A stretch of DNA of 64,000 nucleotides from Cupriavidus basilensis (GCF_000876015.1 NZ_BBQM01000020.1:186001-250000), one strand, 5' to 3'. Shown: positions 41,962 through 52,012, numbered from the stretch's first letter. Notes: generated by a model from the sequence alone, not told the origin. A program made the numbers and translations.

Positions 41962-44817
41962 ATGATGCAGCAGTATCAAAGCAATTCGTACCTCTTCGGC
42001 GGCAACGCGCCCTATGTGGAAGAGCTGTACGAGGCCTACCTCCAGAATCCCACCTCGGTCCCCGACAACTGGCGCGCGTATTTCGACGCGATGCAGAACG
42101 TGCCTGCCGTCGACGGCTCCAGCGCGCGCGACATTCCGCATGCGCCGATCGTCGCCTCGTTCGCCGAGCGCGCCAAGGCCGGTCCCATCAGGACCATCGT
42201 CGCGTCCGCCGATTCGGACATGGGGCGCAAGCGCGTCGCTGCCACGCAGCTGATCGCCGCCTACCGCAACATCGGTTCGCACTGGGCCGACCTCGACCCG
42301 CTCAAGCGCCAGGAGCGTCCGCCCCTGCCGGATCTCGACCCCGCTTTCTACGGCTTCTCCGAAAGCGACCTCGACATCGTCTTCAACGCCAGCAATACCT
42401 ATTTCGGCAAGGAATCGATGAGCCTGCGCGAGCTGCTCAACAACCTGCGCGAAACGTACTGCAGCAGCATCGGCGCCGAGTTCATGTACATCAGCGACCA
42501 GGCGCAGAAGCGCTGGTGGCAGGAGCGCCTGGAAACGACGCGCTCCAAGCCGGTGTTCACGCTCGAGAAGAAGAAGCACGTGCTTGACCGCCTGACCGCG
42601 GCCGAGGGCCTGGAACGCTTCCTCCATACCAAGTTCGTCGGCCAGAAGCGCTTCTCGCTGGAAGGCGGCGAATCGTTCATCGCCGCGATGGACGAGCTGA
42701 TCCAGCGCGCCGGCAGCAAGGGCGTGCAGGAAATCGTCATCGGCATGGCCCACCGCGGCCGCCTGAACGTGCTGGTCAACACGCTGGGCAAGATGCCGGC
42801 GGACCTGTTCGCCGAGTTCGAAGGCAAGCACGTCGACGACCTGCCGGCCGGCGACGTGAAGTACCACAAGGGCTTCTCCAGCGACGTCTCCACCGAAGGC
42901 GGCCCGGTCCACCTGTCGCTGGCGTTCAACCCGTCGCACCTGGAAATCGTCAACCCGGTCGTGGAAGGCTCGGTCAAGGCCCGCCAGGAACGCCGCGGCG
43001 AGCCCGCCGGCCATGCCGAGGTGCTGCCGGTGCAGGTGCACGGCGACGCGGCCTTCGCCGGCCAGGGCGTGGTGATGGAAACGCTGAACCTGGCGCAGAC
43101 CCGCGGCTACGGCACGGGCGGCACGATGCATATCGTGATCAACAACCAGATCGGCTTCACCACCTCCGACCCGCGCGACGCGCGTTCGACGCTGTACTGC
43201 ACGGACGTGGTCAAGATGATCGAAGCGCCGGTGCTGCACGTCAACGGCGACGATCCCGAAGCCGTGGTGTTCGCCATGCAGCTCGCCGTGGACTTCCGCA
43301 TGGAGTTCAAGCGCGACGTCGTGGTCGACATCATCTGCTTCCGCAAGCTGGGCCACAACGAGCAGGACACCCCGGCCGTCACCCAGCCGCTGATGTACAA
43401 GAAGATCAGCCAGCATCCGGGCACGCGCAAGCTGTACGCCGACAAGCTGGCCGCGCAGAACCTGGTCGGCGCCGACTTCGGCGACGAGCTGGTCAAGGAA
43501 TACCGCGCCGCGATGGACGCGGGCAAGCACACGGTCGATCCGGTCCTGTCGAACTTCAAGAACAAGTTCGCGGTGGACTGGATGCCGTTCCTGAACCGCA
43601 AGTGGACCGACGCCGCCGACACCGCCGTGCCGGTGACCGAGCTCAAGCGCCTGGCCGAACGCATCACCACCATCCCCGAGCACTTCAAGCTGCACACGCT
43701 GGTCGAGAAGGTCGTCAAGGACCGCGCCAACATGGGCCGCGGCGACCAGTCGCTGGACTGGGGCATGGGCGAGCACCTGGCTTTCGCCTCGCTGGTGGCC
43801 TCGGGCTACCCGGTGCGCATCACCGGCCAGGACGCCGGCCGCGGCACCTTCACCCACCGCCACGCCGTGTTGCATGACCAGAACCGCGAGCGCTGGGATG
43901 CCGGCAGCTACGTGCCGCTGCAGAACGTGTCGGAAAACCAGGCACCGTTCACGGTGATCGACTCGGTGCTGTCCGAAGAAGCCGTGCTCGGCTTCGAATA
44001 CGGCTTCTCGACCGCCGAGCCGAACGCGCTGGTGATCTGGGAAGCCCAGTTCGGCGACTTCGTCAACGGCGCCCAGGTCGTGATCGACCAGTTCATCTCG
44101 TCCGGCGAAGTGAAGTGGGGCCGCGCCTCGGGCCTGACGCTGATGCTGCCGCACGGCTACGAAGGCCAGGGTCCGGAACACAGCTCGGCGCGCATCGAGC
44201 GCTTCCTGCAGCTGTGCGCGGACCACAACATGCAGGTCTGCCAGCCGACCACCCCGGCCCAGATCTTCCACCTGCTGCGCCGCCAGATGATCCGTCTGTT
44301 CCGCAAGCCGCTGGTGATCATGACGCCGAAGTCGCTGCTGCGTAACAAGGATGCGGTTTCGCCGCTGTCCGACCTGGCCAAGGGTCACTTCGAGACGGTC
44401 ATCCCCGACCACGAAGAACTCAACGCCAGCAAGGTCAAGCGCATCGTCATGTGCTCGGGCAAGGTCTACTACGACCTGGTCAACGCGCGCAAGGAACGCG
44501 GCGCCAGCGACACGGCCATCATCCGCCTGGAACAGCTCTATCCGTTCCCGCACAAGGCCGTGGCCGCCGAGCTGAAGAAGTACCCCAACGCCAACGAGAT
44601 CGTGTGGTGCCAGGACGAACCGCAGAACCAGGGCGCCTGGTTCTTCGTGCAGCACTACATCATGGAAAACATGACCGATGGCCAGAAGCTCGGCTACGCC
44701 GGCCGTCCGGCCTCGGCCTCGCCGGCAGTGGGCTACTACGCCAAGCACAACGAGCAACAGAAGGCACTGCTCGAAGCCGCTTTCGTCAAGCTCAAGGGCT
44801 TTGTCCTGACCAAATGA
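41962..44817 (+). CDS. odhA: 2-oxoglutarate dehydrogenase E1 component
   Basis: The E1 component (951 residues) is a thiamine-diphosphate enzyme that decarboxylates 2-oxoglutarate in the TCA cycle and passes the succinyl group to the lipoyl domain of E2. The N-terminal segment (SYLFGGNAPYVEELYEAYL) matches the E2-interaction peptide, and the core shows IGMAHRGRLNVLVN, FNPSHLEIVNPVVEG, GQDAGRGTFTHRHAV and LPHGYEGQGPEHSS. The length is normal. A second ATG directly follows the first; I kept 41962. It heads odhA-odhB-odhL. Confidence 0.97.
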   Translation: MMQQYQSNSYLFGGNAPYVEELYEAYLQNPTSVPDNWRAYFDAMQNVPAVDGSSARDIPHAPIVASFAERAKAGPIRTIVASADSDMGRKRVAATQLIAAYRNIGSHWADLDPLKRQERPPLPDLDPAFYGFSESDLDIVFNASNTYFGKESMSLRELLNNLRETYCSSIGAEFMYISDQAQKRWWQERLETTRSKPVFTLEKKKHVLDRLTAAEGLERFLHTKFVGQKRFSLEGGESFIAAMDELIQRAGSKGVQEIVIGMAHRGRLNVLVNTLGKMPADLFAEFEGKHVDDLPAGDVKYHKGFSSDVSTEGGPVHLSLAFNPSHLEIVNPVVEGSVKARQERRGEPAGHAEVLPVQVHGDAAFAGQGVVMETLNLAQTRGYGTGGTMHIVINNQIGFTTSDPRDARSTLYCTDVVKMIEAPVLHVNGDDPEAVVFAMQLAVDFRMEFKRDVVVDIICFRKLGHNEQDTPAVTQPLMYKKISQHPGTRKLYADKLAAQNLVGADFGDELVKEYRAAMDAGKHTVDPVLSNFKNKFAVDWMPFLNRKWTDAADTAVPVTELKRLAERITTIPEHFKLHTLVEKVVKDRANMGRGDQSLDWGMGEHLAFASLVASGYPVRITGQDAGRGTFTHRHAVLHDQNRERWDAGSYVPLQNVSENQAPFTVIDSVLSEEAVLGFEYGFSTAEPNALVIWEAQFGDFVNGAQVVIDQFISSGEVKWGRASGLTLMLPHGYEGQGPEHSSARIERFLQLCADHNMQVCQPTTPAQIFHLLRRQMIRLFRKPLVIMTPKSLLRNKDAVSPLSDLAKGHFETVIPDHEELNASKVKRIVMCSGKVYYDLVNARKERGASDTAIIRLEQLYPFPHKAVAAELKKYPNANEIVWCQDEPQNQGAWFFVQHYIMENMTDGQKLGYAGRPASASPAVGYYAKHNEQQKALLEAAFVKLKGFVLTK

Positions 44818-44830
44818 TCGTGGCCTGAAT

Positions 44831-44867
44831 GGCGGTGCGCGCATCGGGCGCGCGCCGCCTTGTTTTT
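44831..44867 (+). terminator. Intrinsic terminator-like hairpin between odhA and odhB
   Basis: GGCGGTGCGCGC (44831-44842) pairs with 44848-44859 (one G-U) around a five-base loop, followed by TTGTTTTTG. Partial termination here would set the E1:E2 ratio. Confidence 0.7.
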
Positions 44868-44913
44868 GCCGCACGCGTGAAGCACATACGAATACCAAAG
44901 GAAATAAAAAACC

Positions 44914-46164
44914 ATGGCTATTGTTGACGTCAAGGTCCCCCAACTTTCTGAATCGGTTGCGGAAGCAACCATGCTGAACTGGAAGAAGAAGCCGGGCGAA
45001 GCCGTTGCCCAGGACGAAATCCTGATCGAAATCGAGACCGACAAGGTCGTGCTCGAAGTGCCGGCCCCGTCGGCCGGCGTGCTGTCGCAGATCATCCGCA
45101 ACGACGGCGACACCGTGGTCGCCGACGAAGTGATCGCCAAGATCGACACCGAAGCCACCGCCGGCGCCGCCGCGCCCGCCGCCGCCGCTCCCGCCCCGGC
45201 CGCCGCCCCGGCACCCGCTGCCGCGCCGGCCGCCGCGCCCGCCGCTGCCGGCGCCGTGGCCATGCCCTCGGCCGCCAAGCTGATGGCCGAAGGCGGCCTG
45301 TCGGCCAGCCAGGTCGCCGGCACCGGCCGCGATGGCCGCATCACCAAGGGCGACGTGCTGGGCGCCGCCGCCGCGCCGGCCGCCAAGGCCGCCCCGGCAC
45401 CCGCCGCCGCCAAGCCCGCGCTGCAGCAAGTGGCCGCGCCGGTCGACTTCGCCGCCCTCGGCGACCGTCCGGAAGAGCGCGTGCCGATGAGCCGCCTGCG
45501 CGCGCGCATCGCCGAGCGCCTGCTGCAATCGCAAGCCACCAACGCCATCCTCACCACCTTCAATGAAGTGAACATGAAGCCGGTGATGGACCTGCGCAAC
45601 AAGTACAAGGACCGCTTCGAGAAGGAGCACGGCGTCAAGCTGGGCTTCATGTCGTTCTTCGTCAAGGCCGCGGTCCACGCGCTGAAGAAGTTCCCGCTGA
45701 TCAACGCCTCGATCGACGGCAACGACATCGTCTACCACGGCTACTTCGACATCGGCATCGCGGTCGGTTCGCCGCGCGGCCTGGTGGTGCCGATCCTGCG
45801 CAACGCCGACCAGCTCAGCCTGGCCGACATCGAGAAGAAGATCGCCGAATTCGGCCAGAAGGCCAAGGACGGCAAGCTGTCGATCGAGGAAATGACCGGC
45901 GGCACGTTCTCGATCTCCAACGGCGGCGTGTTCGGCTCGATGCTGTCGACCCCGATCATCAACCCGCCGCAGTCGGCCATCCTGGGCGTGCACGCCACCA
46001 AGGACCGCCCGGTGGTGGAAGACGGCCAGATCGTGATCCGCCCGATGAACTACCTGGCGATGTCCTACGACCACCGCATCATCGACGGCCGCGAAGCCGT
46101 GCTGGGCCTGGTCGCGATGAAGGACGCGCTGGAAGATCCGGCACGCCTGCTGCTGGACCTGTAA
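44914..46164 (+). CDS. odhB: Dihydrolipoyllysine succinyltransferase (2-oxoglutarate dehydrogenase E2)
   Basis: E2 (416 residues) forms the core of the complex. The lipoyl domain (1-80) carries the lipoylated Lys44 in ETDKVVLEVP. An Ala/Pro-rich linker (about 85-115) leads to the E1/E3-binding domain (about 117-150; MPSAAKLMAEGGLSASQVAG), a second Ala/Pro linker, and the catalytic domain (about 185-416) ending with the active-site YDHRIIDGREAV. It makes succinyl-CoA. AAGGAAAT lies before the ATG. Confidence 0.96.
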   Translation: MAIVDVKVPQLSESVAEATMLNWKKKPGEAVAQDEILIEIETDKVVLEVPAPSAGVLSQIIRNDGDTVVADEVIAKIDTEATAGAAAPAAAAPAPAAAPAPAAAPAAAPAAAGAVAMPSAAKLMAEGGLSASQVAGTGRDGRITKGDVLGAAAAPAAKAAPAPAAAKPALQQVAAPVDFAALGDRPEERVPMSRLRARIAERLLQSQATNAILTTFNEVNMKPVMDLRNKYKDRFEKEHGVKLGFMSFFVKAAVHALKKFPLINASIDGNDIVYHGYFDIGIAVGSPRGLVVPILRNADQLSLADIEKKIAEFGQKAKDGKLSIEEMTGGTFSISNGGVFGSMLSTPIINPPQSAILGVHATKDRPVVEDGQIVIRPMNYLAMSYDHRIIDGREAVLGLVAMKDALEDPARLLLDL

Positions 46165-46303
46165 GCCTTTGCTGCAACCGCAGTGACCGAAGCCGTGCCC
46201 GCCGCGCCCGCCATCCGCGTGGCGCGGGCGGGCAGGGCGGACCGAAGAGTTGATGGCGGCCCGGCGGGCGACGTTGCCCCGCCAGGGCCGCAAAAGGAAA
46301 TCC

Positions 46304-47740
46304 ATGAGCAAACAATTCGACGTACTGGTGATCGGCGCCGGCCCCGGCGGCTACATCGCCGCCATCCGCGCCGGCCAGCTCGGCCTGAACGTGGCCTGCT
46401 GCGAAGGCAATGCCTATGACGATCCCAAGGACGAAGTGCGCCTGGGCGGCACCTGCCTGAACGTGGGCTGCATCCCCTCCAAGGCGCTGCTGGCCTCCTC
46501 GGAAGAATTCGAGAACGTGCAGCACCACCTGGGCGACCACGGCATCACCGTGGGCGACGTCAAGGTCGACATCGCCAAGATGCTCAAGCGCAAGGACGAC
46601 GTGGTCGGCAAGATGACCAAGGGCATCGAGTTCCTGTTCCGCAAGAACAAGGTCACGCTGCTCAAGGGCTACGGCAAGTTCACCGGCAAGACCGCCGAGG
46701 GCTTCCAGGTCGAGATCGCCGGCAAGGCCGGCACCGAGGTCGTGACCGCCAAGCAGGTCATCGTCGCCACCGGTTCCAAGGCGCGCCACCTGCCGGGCAT
46801 CACCGTCGACAACAAGCTGGTCAGCGACAACGAAGGCGCGCTCAAGTTCGACAGCGTGCCGAAGAAGCTGGGCGTGATCGGCGCCGGCGTGATCGGCCTC
46901 GAGCTGGGCTCGGTGTGGCGCCGCCTGGGCGCGGACGTGACCGTGCTCGAAGCGCTGCCGTCGTTCCTGGGCGCCGCCGACGAAGGCGTGGCCAAGGAAG
47001 CGCAGAAGCTGCTGACCAAGCAGGGCCTGAAGTTCAGCCTCGGCGTGAAGGTCGACGCGGTCAAGACCGGCGCCGACGGCGTCACCGTCAGCTACACCGA
47101 CAAGGACGGCGCCGCCCAGACCCTGGAAGTGGACCGCCTGATCGTGTCGGTCGGCCGCGTGCCCAACACCGACAACCTGGGCCTGGACGCCATCGGCCTG
47201 GCCACCGACCAGCGCGGCTTCATCGAGGTGGACGACCACTGCGCCACCAAGGTGCCGGGCCTGTGGGCCATCGGCGACGTGGTGCGCGGCCCGATGCTCG
47301 CGCACAAGGCGGAAGACGAAGGCGTGGCCGTGGCCGAGCGCATCGTCGGCCAGAAGCCGCACATCGACTACAACTGCATTCCGTGGGTGATCTACACCTT
47401 CCCGGAAATCGCCTGGGTGGGCAAGACCGAGCAGCAGCTCAAGGCCGAGGGCCGCGAGTACAAGTCCGGCCAGTTCCCGTTCCTGGCCAACGGCCGCGCG
47501 CTGGGCATGGGCCATCCGGAAGGCTTCGTCAAGATGCTGGCCGACGCCAAGACCGACGAGATCCTGGGCGTGCACGTGGTTGCCGCGAACGCTTCGGACC
47601 TGATCGCCGAAGCCGTGGTGGCGATGGAGTTCAAGGCCGCCAGCGAGGACATCGGCCGCACCTGCCATCCGCATCCGTCGATGTCGGAAGTCATGCGCGA
47701 AGCCGCCCTCGCCGTGGACAAGCGCCAGCTCAATATGTAA
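46304..47740 (+). CDS. odhL: Dihydrolipoyl dehydrogenase (E3)
   Basis: E3 (478 residues) is an FAD flavoprotein that reoxidises dihydrolipoyl groups with NAD. The FAD motif GAGPGGYIAA is at 11-20, the redox disulfide Cys51/Cys56 in GGTCLNVGCIPSK, the NAD-binding GAGVIGLELG in the middle and the active-site HPHPSMSE near the C-terminus. ATG 46304 has AAAGGAAA upstream. It completes the 2-oxoglutarate dehydrogenase gene set and follows odhB by 139 bases. Confidence 0.96.
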   Translation: MSKQFDVLVIGAGPGGYIAAIRAGQLGLNVACCEGNAYDDPKDEVRLGGTCLNVGCIPSKALLASSEEFENVQHHLGDHGITVGDVKVDIAKMLKRKDDVVGKMTKGIEFLFRKNKVTLLKGYGKFTGKTAEGFQVEIAGKAGTEVVTAKQVIVATGSKARHLPGITVDNKLVSDNEGALKFDSVPKKLGVIGAGVIGLELGSVWRRLGADVTVLEALPSFLGAADEGVAKEAQKLLTKQGLKFSLGVKVDAVKTGADGVTVSYTDKDGAAQTLEVDRLIVSVGRVPNTDNLGLDAIGLATDQRGFIEVDDHCATKVPGLWAIGDVVRGPMLAHKAEDEGVAVAERIVGQKPHIDYNCIPWVIYTFPEIAWVGKTEQQLKAEGREYKSGQFPFLANGRALGMGHPEGFVKMLADAKTDEILGVHVVAANASDLIAEAVVAMEFKAASEDIGRTCHPHPSMSEVMREAALAVDKRQLNM

Positions 47741-47779
47741 GGCGCATGCCTGCCTATCGGCCAGCGTGTCGTTGAGTAC

Positions 47780-47809
47780 CGGCGCGCCGCTCCAGCGGCG
47801 CGCCGTTTT
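47780..47809 (+). terminator. Intrinsic terminator after odhL
   Basis: CGGCGCGCCGCT (47780-47791) and its exact complement (47794-47805) are followed by TTTTCGCTTTC. It closes the odh operon before zapE. Confidence 0.8.
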
Positions 47810-47943
47810 CGCTTTCGGGGCGGCAGGGCGCGCAGGCGCCGTCGCCGCGGGTCCCGCTCCCTGATCCTCCGGTCTCCCGATCCCCGTTCCATTTCCAGCC
47901 CGGCCCGTCGCCATCCGTGCCGGCACCAGCGCAAGCAGTCAGC

Positions 47944-49041
47944 ATGAACGTCCGTGAGTACTACGAGCAGGAACTGAAGCAACGCGGCTACACCTCGGAC
48001 GAGGCGCAGTTGCGCGCCGTCGCGCGGCTGCAGCAGTGCTACGACGAGTGGGTCGCGTACAAGAGCCGCCGCAACAGCACGCTCAAGAAGCTGCTGGTCC
48101 ACCCGGAAGTGCCCAAGGGCGTGTACCTGTGGGGCGGGGTGGGGCGCGGCAAGTCCTTCCTGATGGACAGCTTCTATACCTGCGTGCCGGTGGTGCGCAA
48201 GACACGCCTGCACTTCCACGAGTTCATGCGCGAGGTCCATCGCCAGCTCGAGGAACTGCGCGGCCGCCCGGACCCGCTCGACGAGCTCGCCAGGCGCATC
48301 GCGCGGCGCTTCCGCCTGATCTGCTTCGACGAGTTCCACGTCAACGACGTGGCCGACGCCATGATCCTGCACCGCCTGCTCCAGCAGCTGTTCGAGAACG
48401 GCGTGCAGTTCGTCATGACCTCCAACTACCGCCCGGACCTGCTCTACCCGGACGGCCTGCACCGCGACCGCGTGCTGCCGGCCATCGCGCTGCTGCAGCA
48501 CAAGCTCGACGTGCTCAACGTCGACGCCGGCATCGACTACCGCAAGCGCGCGCTCGAGCAGGTGCAGGCCTACCACACGCCGCTGGGGCCCGAAGCCAGC
48601 GCCGCGCTGCGCCACGCCTTCACCAGCATCGCCGGCGTGCCCGACGAAGCGCCGATCCTCCACATCGAGCACCGCGAGCTGCGCGCGCTGCGCAAGGCCG
48701 GCGGGGCGGTGTGGTTCGATTTCGCCACGCTGTGCGGCGGGCCGCGCTCGCAGAACGACTACCTCGAGCTGGCCACGCAGTTCCACACCGTGGTGCTGTC
48801 CGACGTGCCGAAGATGACGCCGCGCATGTCGTCCGAGGCACGCCGCTTCACGTGGCTGATCGACGTCTTCTACGACCACAAGGTCAAGTTGCTGATCTCG
48901 GCCGAGGTGCCGGCCGACGAGCTCTACACCGAGGGTCAGATGTCCAACGAATTCCACCGTACCGTGTCGCGCATCATCGAGATGCAGTCGCGCGAATACC
49001 TGGAATCGCCGCGTCGCACCGTGGATACCTCGCTGACCTGA
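47944..49041 (+). CDS. zapE: Cell division protein ZapE (AFG1-like ATPase)
   Basis: This 365-residue P-loop ATPase of the AFG1/ZapE family has Walker A GGVGRGKS (64-71) and Walker B LICFDEFHVND; the sensor region is MTSNYRPDLLYPDGLHRDR. In E. coli ZapE associates with FtsZ during division under stress; mitochondrial relatives act in protein quality control. ATG 47944 was chosen because it gives the family N-terminus MNVREYYEQ. It is transcribed with the odh genes but lies after a terminator. Confidence 0.92.
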   Translation: MNVREYYEQELKQRGYTSDEAQLRAVARLQQCYDEWVAYKSRRNSTLKKLLVHPEVPKGVYLWGGVGRGKSFLMDSFYTCVPVVRKTRLHFHEFMREVHRQLEELRGRPDPLDELARRIARRFRLICFDEFHVNDVADAMILHRLLQQLFENGVQFVMTSNYRPDLLYPDGLHRDRVLPAIALLQHKLDVLNVDAGIDYRKRALEQVQAYHTPLGPEASAALRHAFTSIAGVPDEAPILHIEHRELRALRKAGGAVWFDFATLCGGPRSQNDYLELATQFHTVVLSDVPKMTPRMSSEARRFTWLIDVFYDHKVKLLISAEVPADELYTEGQMSNEFHRTVSRIIEMQSREYLESPRRTVDTSLT

Positions 49042-49116
49042 GGCGCCGATCTGAGCGCCGATCCGAGGCGCTGGCCACACCGGCGCGCCGCCGCGCGGCG
49101 CGCCTGATCCACCCGC

Positions 49117-49158
49117 TTGATCTGTATCAAGGCGGCTTGCCCGGGGGGCTCATACCAT
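49117..49158 (+). promoter_or_regulatory. FNR-dependent class II promoter of ccoI
   Basis: A perfect FNR box TTGATCTGTATCAA lies at 49117-49130. A -10-like TACCAT lies at 49153-49158. The predicted start (49165) puts the box centre at -41.5, the classic position for direct FNR activation. The FNR-type regulator encoded at 57.6-58.3 kb is the likely activator. Confidence 0.8.
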
Positions 49159-49182
49159 GCCAATGGTAAAAAAAGAGTCCCA

Positions 49183-51756
49183 ATGCCCCCTTCCGCCGCC
49201 GCATCCCTGTCCGCTTCCATCGCGACCACGCCGCCGGCCAGCGCCGCCGCGCCGGCCGCTGGCGCGCGGGGCGGCTGCTTCCATTGCGGGCAGGCCTTCG
49301 TCGCTGGCGAGCCGGTGCTGCATGCCGTCATCGGCGGCGAGGACCAGGCCTTCTGCTGCGGCGGCTGCCAGGCGCTGGCGCAGACCCTCCATGCCGCCGG
49401 CTTCGGCCACCTGTACGGCGACCAGGCGCGCTTCGCGCGCCCCATCGACGATGCCGCCCGGCGCGAGGCCGAGCCGGTCTGGGCCGCCTACGACACCGAG
49501 GAATTGCGCACCCAGTTCGTGCGGCCGCTCGACGCCGCGCGCGCCGAGATCACGCTGGCTCCCGAGAACATCCGCTGTGCCGCCTGCGCCTGGCTGATCG
49601 AGCAGCACCTGGGCAGCCTGCCCGGCGTGGAATCCGTGATCGCCAACGTGGCCACGCGCCGCGTGGTGGTGCGCTGGCGCGCCGCCGAGCAGCCGGTGTC
49701 CGCGCTGCTGGCCGCGCTGGCCGGGATCGGCTACCTCGCGTGGCCGTTCGAGGTGTCGCGCTCGGACCGTCAGGACCGCCACGCGCGCCGCGGCCTGCTG
49801 ATGCGCATGGCGGTGGCCATGCTCGGCATGATGCAGGTGATGATGTACGCATGGCCGATCTATACCCATGAAGCCACCATCGAGCCCGGCCAGCTGCAGC
49901 TGATGCGCTGGGCCAGCCTGGTGCTGACCCTGCCGGTGGTGCTGTACTCGGCCTCGCCGATCTTCGCCGGCGCGTGGCGCGGGCTGCGCCGGCGGCACCT
50001 CGGCATGGACGTGCCGGTGGCCATCGGCGTCGGCGCGGGCTTCCTCGCCAGCACTGTGGCCACGCTGCGCGGCAGCGGCGAGGTGTATTTCGATTCGGTC
50101 ACGATGTTCGTGGCCTTCCTGCTGCTGGCGCGCTACCTGGAGTTGCGCGTGCGCCAGGCGTCGCGCAGCGGCGCCGAGATGCTGGCGCGCCAGCTGCCGT
50201 CCACCTGCGAGCGCCTGCGGGACGAGGGTGGCACGGGCGAGCGCGTGCCGGTGGCGCGCCTGCGCGCGGGCGACCTGATCCGGGTCAAGGCCGGCGAGGT
50301 GGTGCCCGCCGACGCCACCGTGGTGGCCGGCGCCAGCGAGCTCGACGAATCGATGCTGACCGGCGAGAGCCGCCCGGTGGCGCGCGCCGCCGGCGACACG
50401 GTGCTGGCCGGCTGCTTCAACACCGCCAGCCCGCTCGAGCTGCGCGTGGTCAAGGTGGGCGCGGCGACGCGGCTGGCCGAGATCGTCGCCGTGCTGGACC
50501 GCGCGCTGGCCGAGAAGCCGCGCTTGGCCGCGCTGGCCGACCGCGTGGCGGGCTGGTTCGTGGCCGTGCTGCTGGTGCTGGCCGCGCTGGCCGGCGTGGT
50601 CTGGTGGGCGTGGATCGATCCCGCGCGCGCGCTGCTGGTGACGGTGGCGGTGCTGGTGGTGAGTTGCCCGTGCGCGCTCTCGCTGGCCACGCCGGCGGCG
50701 CTGGCCGCGGCGGGCGCGGCGCTGTCGCGGCGCGGCGTGCTGCTCACGCGCGGCCATGCGCTCGAAGCGCTGGCCGGCGTCACCGACGTCATGCTCGACA
50801 AGACCGGCACGCTGACCGAAGGCCGCTTCGCGCTGGTCCAGACCCATGCGTTCGGCGCGGCCGACGTGGCCGCCAGCCTGGGCCTGGCCGCCGCCATCGA
50901 GCGCTCCGGCGAGCACCCGCTCGCGCGCGGCATCGTCGAGGCGGCGCAGGCGCGGGGACTGGCCGGCGACGCGCACACGGTCGGCGCGGTGCGCAACGTG
51001 CCGGGGCAGGGGCTGGAGGCCGAAGTGGATGGCCGGCGCCTGCGGCTGGGGCGGCGCGAGTTCGTAGCCGCGCTGGCGGGCAGCCGCGGCAGCGGCACCG
51101 ACCACGCGGACGCCATCGCCGCCACGCTGGCCACCAGCGACCGCCGCGGCGCGACCCTGGTCTGGCTCGGCGACGCCGGCGGCATGCTGGCCGTGTTCGC
51201 GCTGGCCGATACCGCGCGCGCGCAGGCGGCCACGCTGCTGGCGCAGTTGCGCCGGCTCGGCGTGACCACGCACCTGGTGTCCGGCGACACGCCGGCGGCG
51301 GTGAACTGGTGGGCCGACCATCTCGGCATCGCGCGCCGCGAGGGCGGCGTCACACCCGAGGGCAAGCGCGAATACGTGGCGAGCCTGCAGCGTGCCGGCG
51401 CGGTGGTGCTGGCCGTCGGCGACGGCATCAACGACGCGCCGGTGCTGGCGCAGGCGCAGGTCTCCATCGCCATCGGCAGCGGCGCGCCGCTGGCCCAGGC
51501 CGGCGCCGACGCGGTGCTCGCCCACGGGCGCATCGCCGAGATCGCGCAGGCGCTGCGCACCGCGCGCCGCACGCGCCGCGTGGTGCGGCAGAACCTTGTC
51601 TGGGCCTTCGCCTACAACGTCATCGCCATCCCGCTGGCGGCCACCGGCCACGTCACCGCCTGGATGGCGGGCATCGGCATGTCGGTGTCGTCGCTGCTGG
51701 TGGTGGCCAACGCCTGGCGCCTGCTGCGCACGGGCAAGACCGGAACCGGAGACTGA
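49183..51756 (+). CDS. ccoI: Copper-translocating P-type ATPase CcoI/FixI (cbb3 oxidase assembly)
   Basis: This 857-residue P1B-ATPase supplies copper for cytochrome cbb3 assembly. The N-terminal cysteine cluster CFHCGQAF...CCGGC (32-62) is typical of CcoI, followed by an HMA domain with Cys132/Cys135 in RCAACAW. The core has the transmembrane CPC motif (Cys495-Pro-Cys497), the phosphorylated Asp539 in DKTGTLTEG, and GDGINDAPVLAQA. ATG 49183 is the first start consistent with the predicted transcript. ccoS starts three bases after its stop. Confidence 0.93.
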   Translation: MPPSAAASLSASIATTPPASAAAPAAGARGGCFHCGQAFVAGEPVLHAVIGGEDQAFCCGGCQALAQTLHAAGFGHLYGDQARFARPIDDAARREAEPVWAAYDTEELRTQFVRPLDAARAEITLAPENIRCAACAWLIEQHLGSLPGVESVIANVATRRVVVRWRAAEQPVSALLAALAGIGYLAWPFEVSRSDRQDRHARRGLLMRMAVAMLGMMQVMMYAWPIYTHEATIEPGQLQLMRWASLVLTLPVVLYSASPIFAGAWRGLRRRHLGMDVPVAIGVGAGFLASTVATLRGSGEVYFDSVTMFVAFLLLARYLELRVRQASRSGAEMLARQLPSTCERLRDEGGTGERVPVARLRAGDLIRVKAGEVVPADATVVAGASELDESMLTGESRPVARAAGDTVLAGCFNTASPLELRVVKVGAATRLAEIVAVLDRALAEKPRLAALADRVAGWFVAVLLVLAALAGVVWWAWIDPARALLVTVAVLVVSCPCALSLATPAALAAAGAALSRRGVLLTRGHALEALAGVTDVMLDKTGTLTEGRFALVQTHAFGAADVAASLGLAAAIERSGEHPLARGIVEAAQARGLAGDAHTVGAVRNVPGQGLEAEVDGRRLRLGRREFVAALAGSRGSGTDHADAIAATLATSDRRGATLVWLGDAGGMLAVFALADTARAQAATLLAQLRRLGVTTHLVSGDTPAAVNWWADHLGIARREGGVTPEGKREYVASLQRAGAVVLAVGDGINDAPVLAQAQVSIAIGSGAPLAQAGADAVLAHGRIAEIAQALRTARRTRRVVRQNLVWAFAYNVIAIPLAATGHVTAWMAGIGMSVSSLLVVANAWRLLRTGKTGTGD

Positions 51757-51759
51757 CGC

Positions 51760-51906
51760 ATGGACATGCTTTACCTGCTGGTGCCGATGAGCCTGGTGCT
51801 GGTGGCGGTGATCGCCGGCGCGCTCTGGTGGGCACTGCACGCCGGCCAGTACGACGATCTCGACCGTCCCGCCGAGGCCATCCTGCTGGACAACGACAAG
51901 CCCTGA
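51760..51906 (+). CDS. ccoS: cbb3 oxidase maturation protein CcoS
   Basis: This 48-residue protein reads MDMLYLLVPMSLVLVAVI at its start: one membrane helix (about 4-27), then a short acidic tail with YDDLDRPAEAILLDND, the CcoS hallmark. It is required for heme b and copper insertion into CcoN in other bacteria. The gene begins three bases after ccoI and is co-transcribed with it. Confidence 0.92.
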   Translation: MDMLYLLVPMSLVLVAVIAGALWWALHAGQYDDLDRPAEAILLDNDKP

Positions 51907-51970
51907 ACCGTGCTCCGGCACGGTCGTGCAGCGGGCGCCGCGGGGCGAGTTCCCCGGCTTTCCGATGCGC

Positions 51971-52012
51971 TTGATACAGATCAACGCACCCAGGGCCGCG
52001 TTTTTCTACAGT
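51971..52012 (+). promoter_or_regulatory. FNR-dependent class II promoter of ccoNOQP
   Basis: A second perfect FNR box, TTGATACAGATCAA, lies at 51971-51984, with TACAGT as -10 at 52007-52012. The predicted start at 52019 again puts the box centre at -41.5. A further TACAAT at 52033-52038 could give a second, FNR-independent start. Confidence 0.82.
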
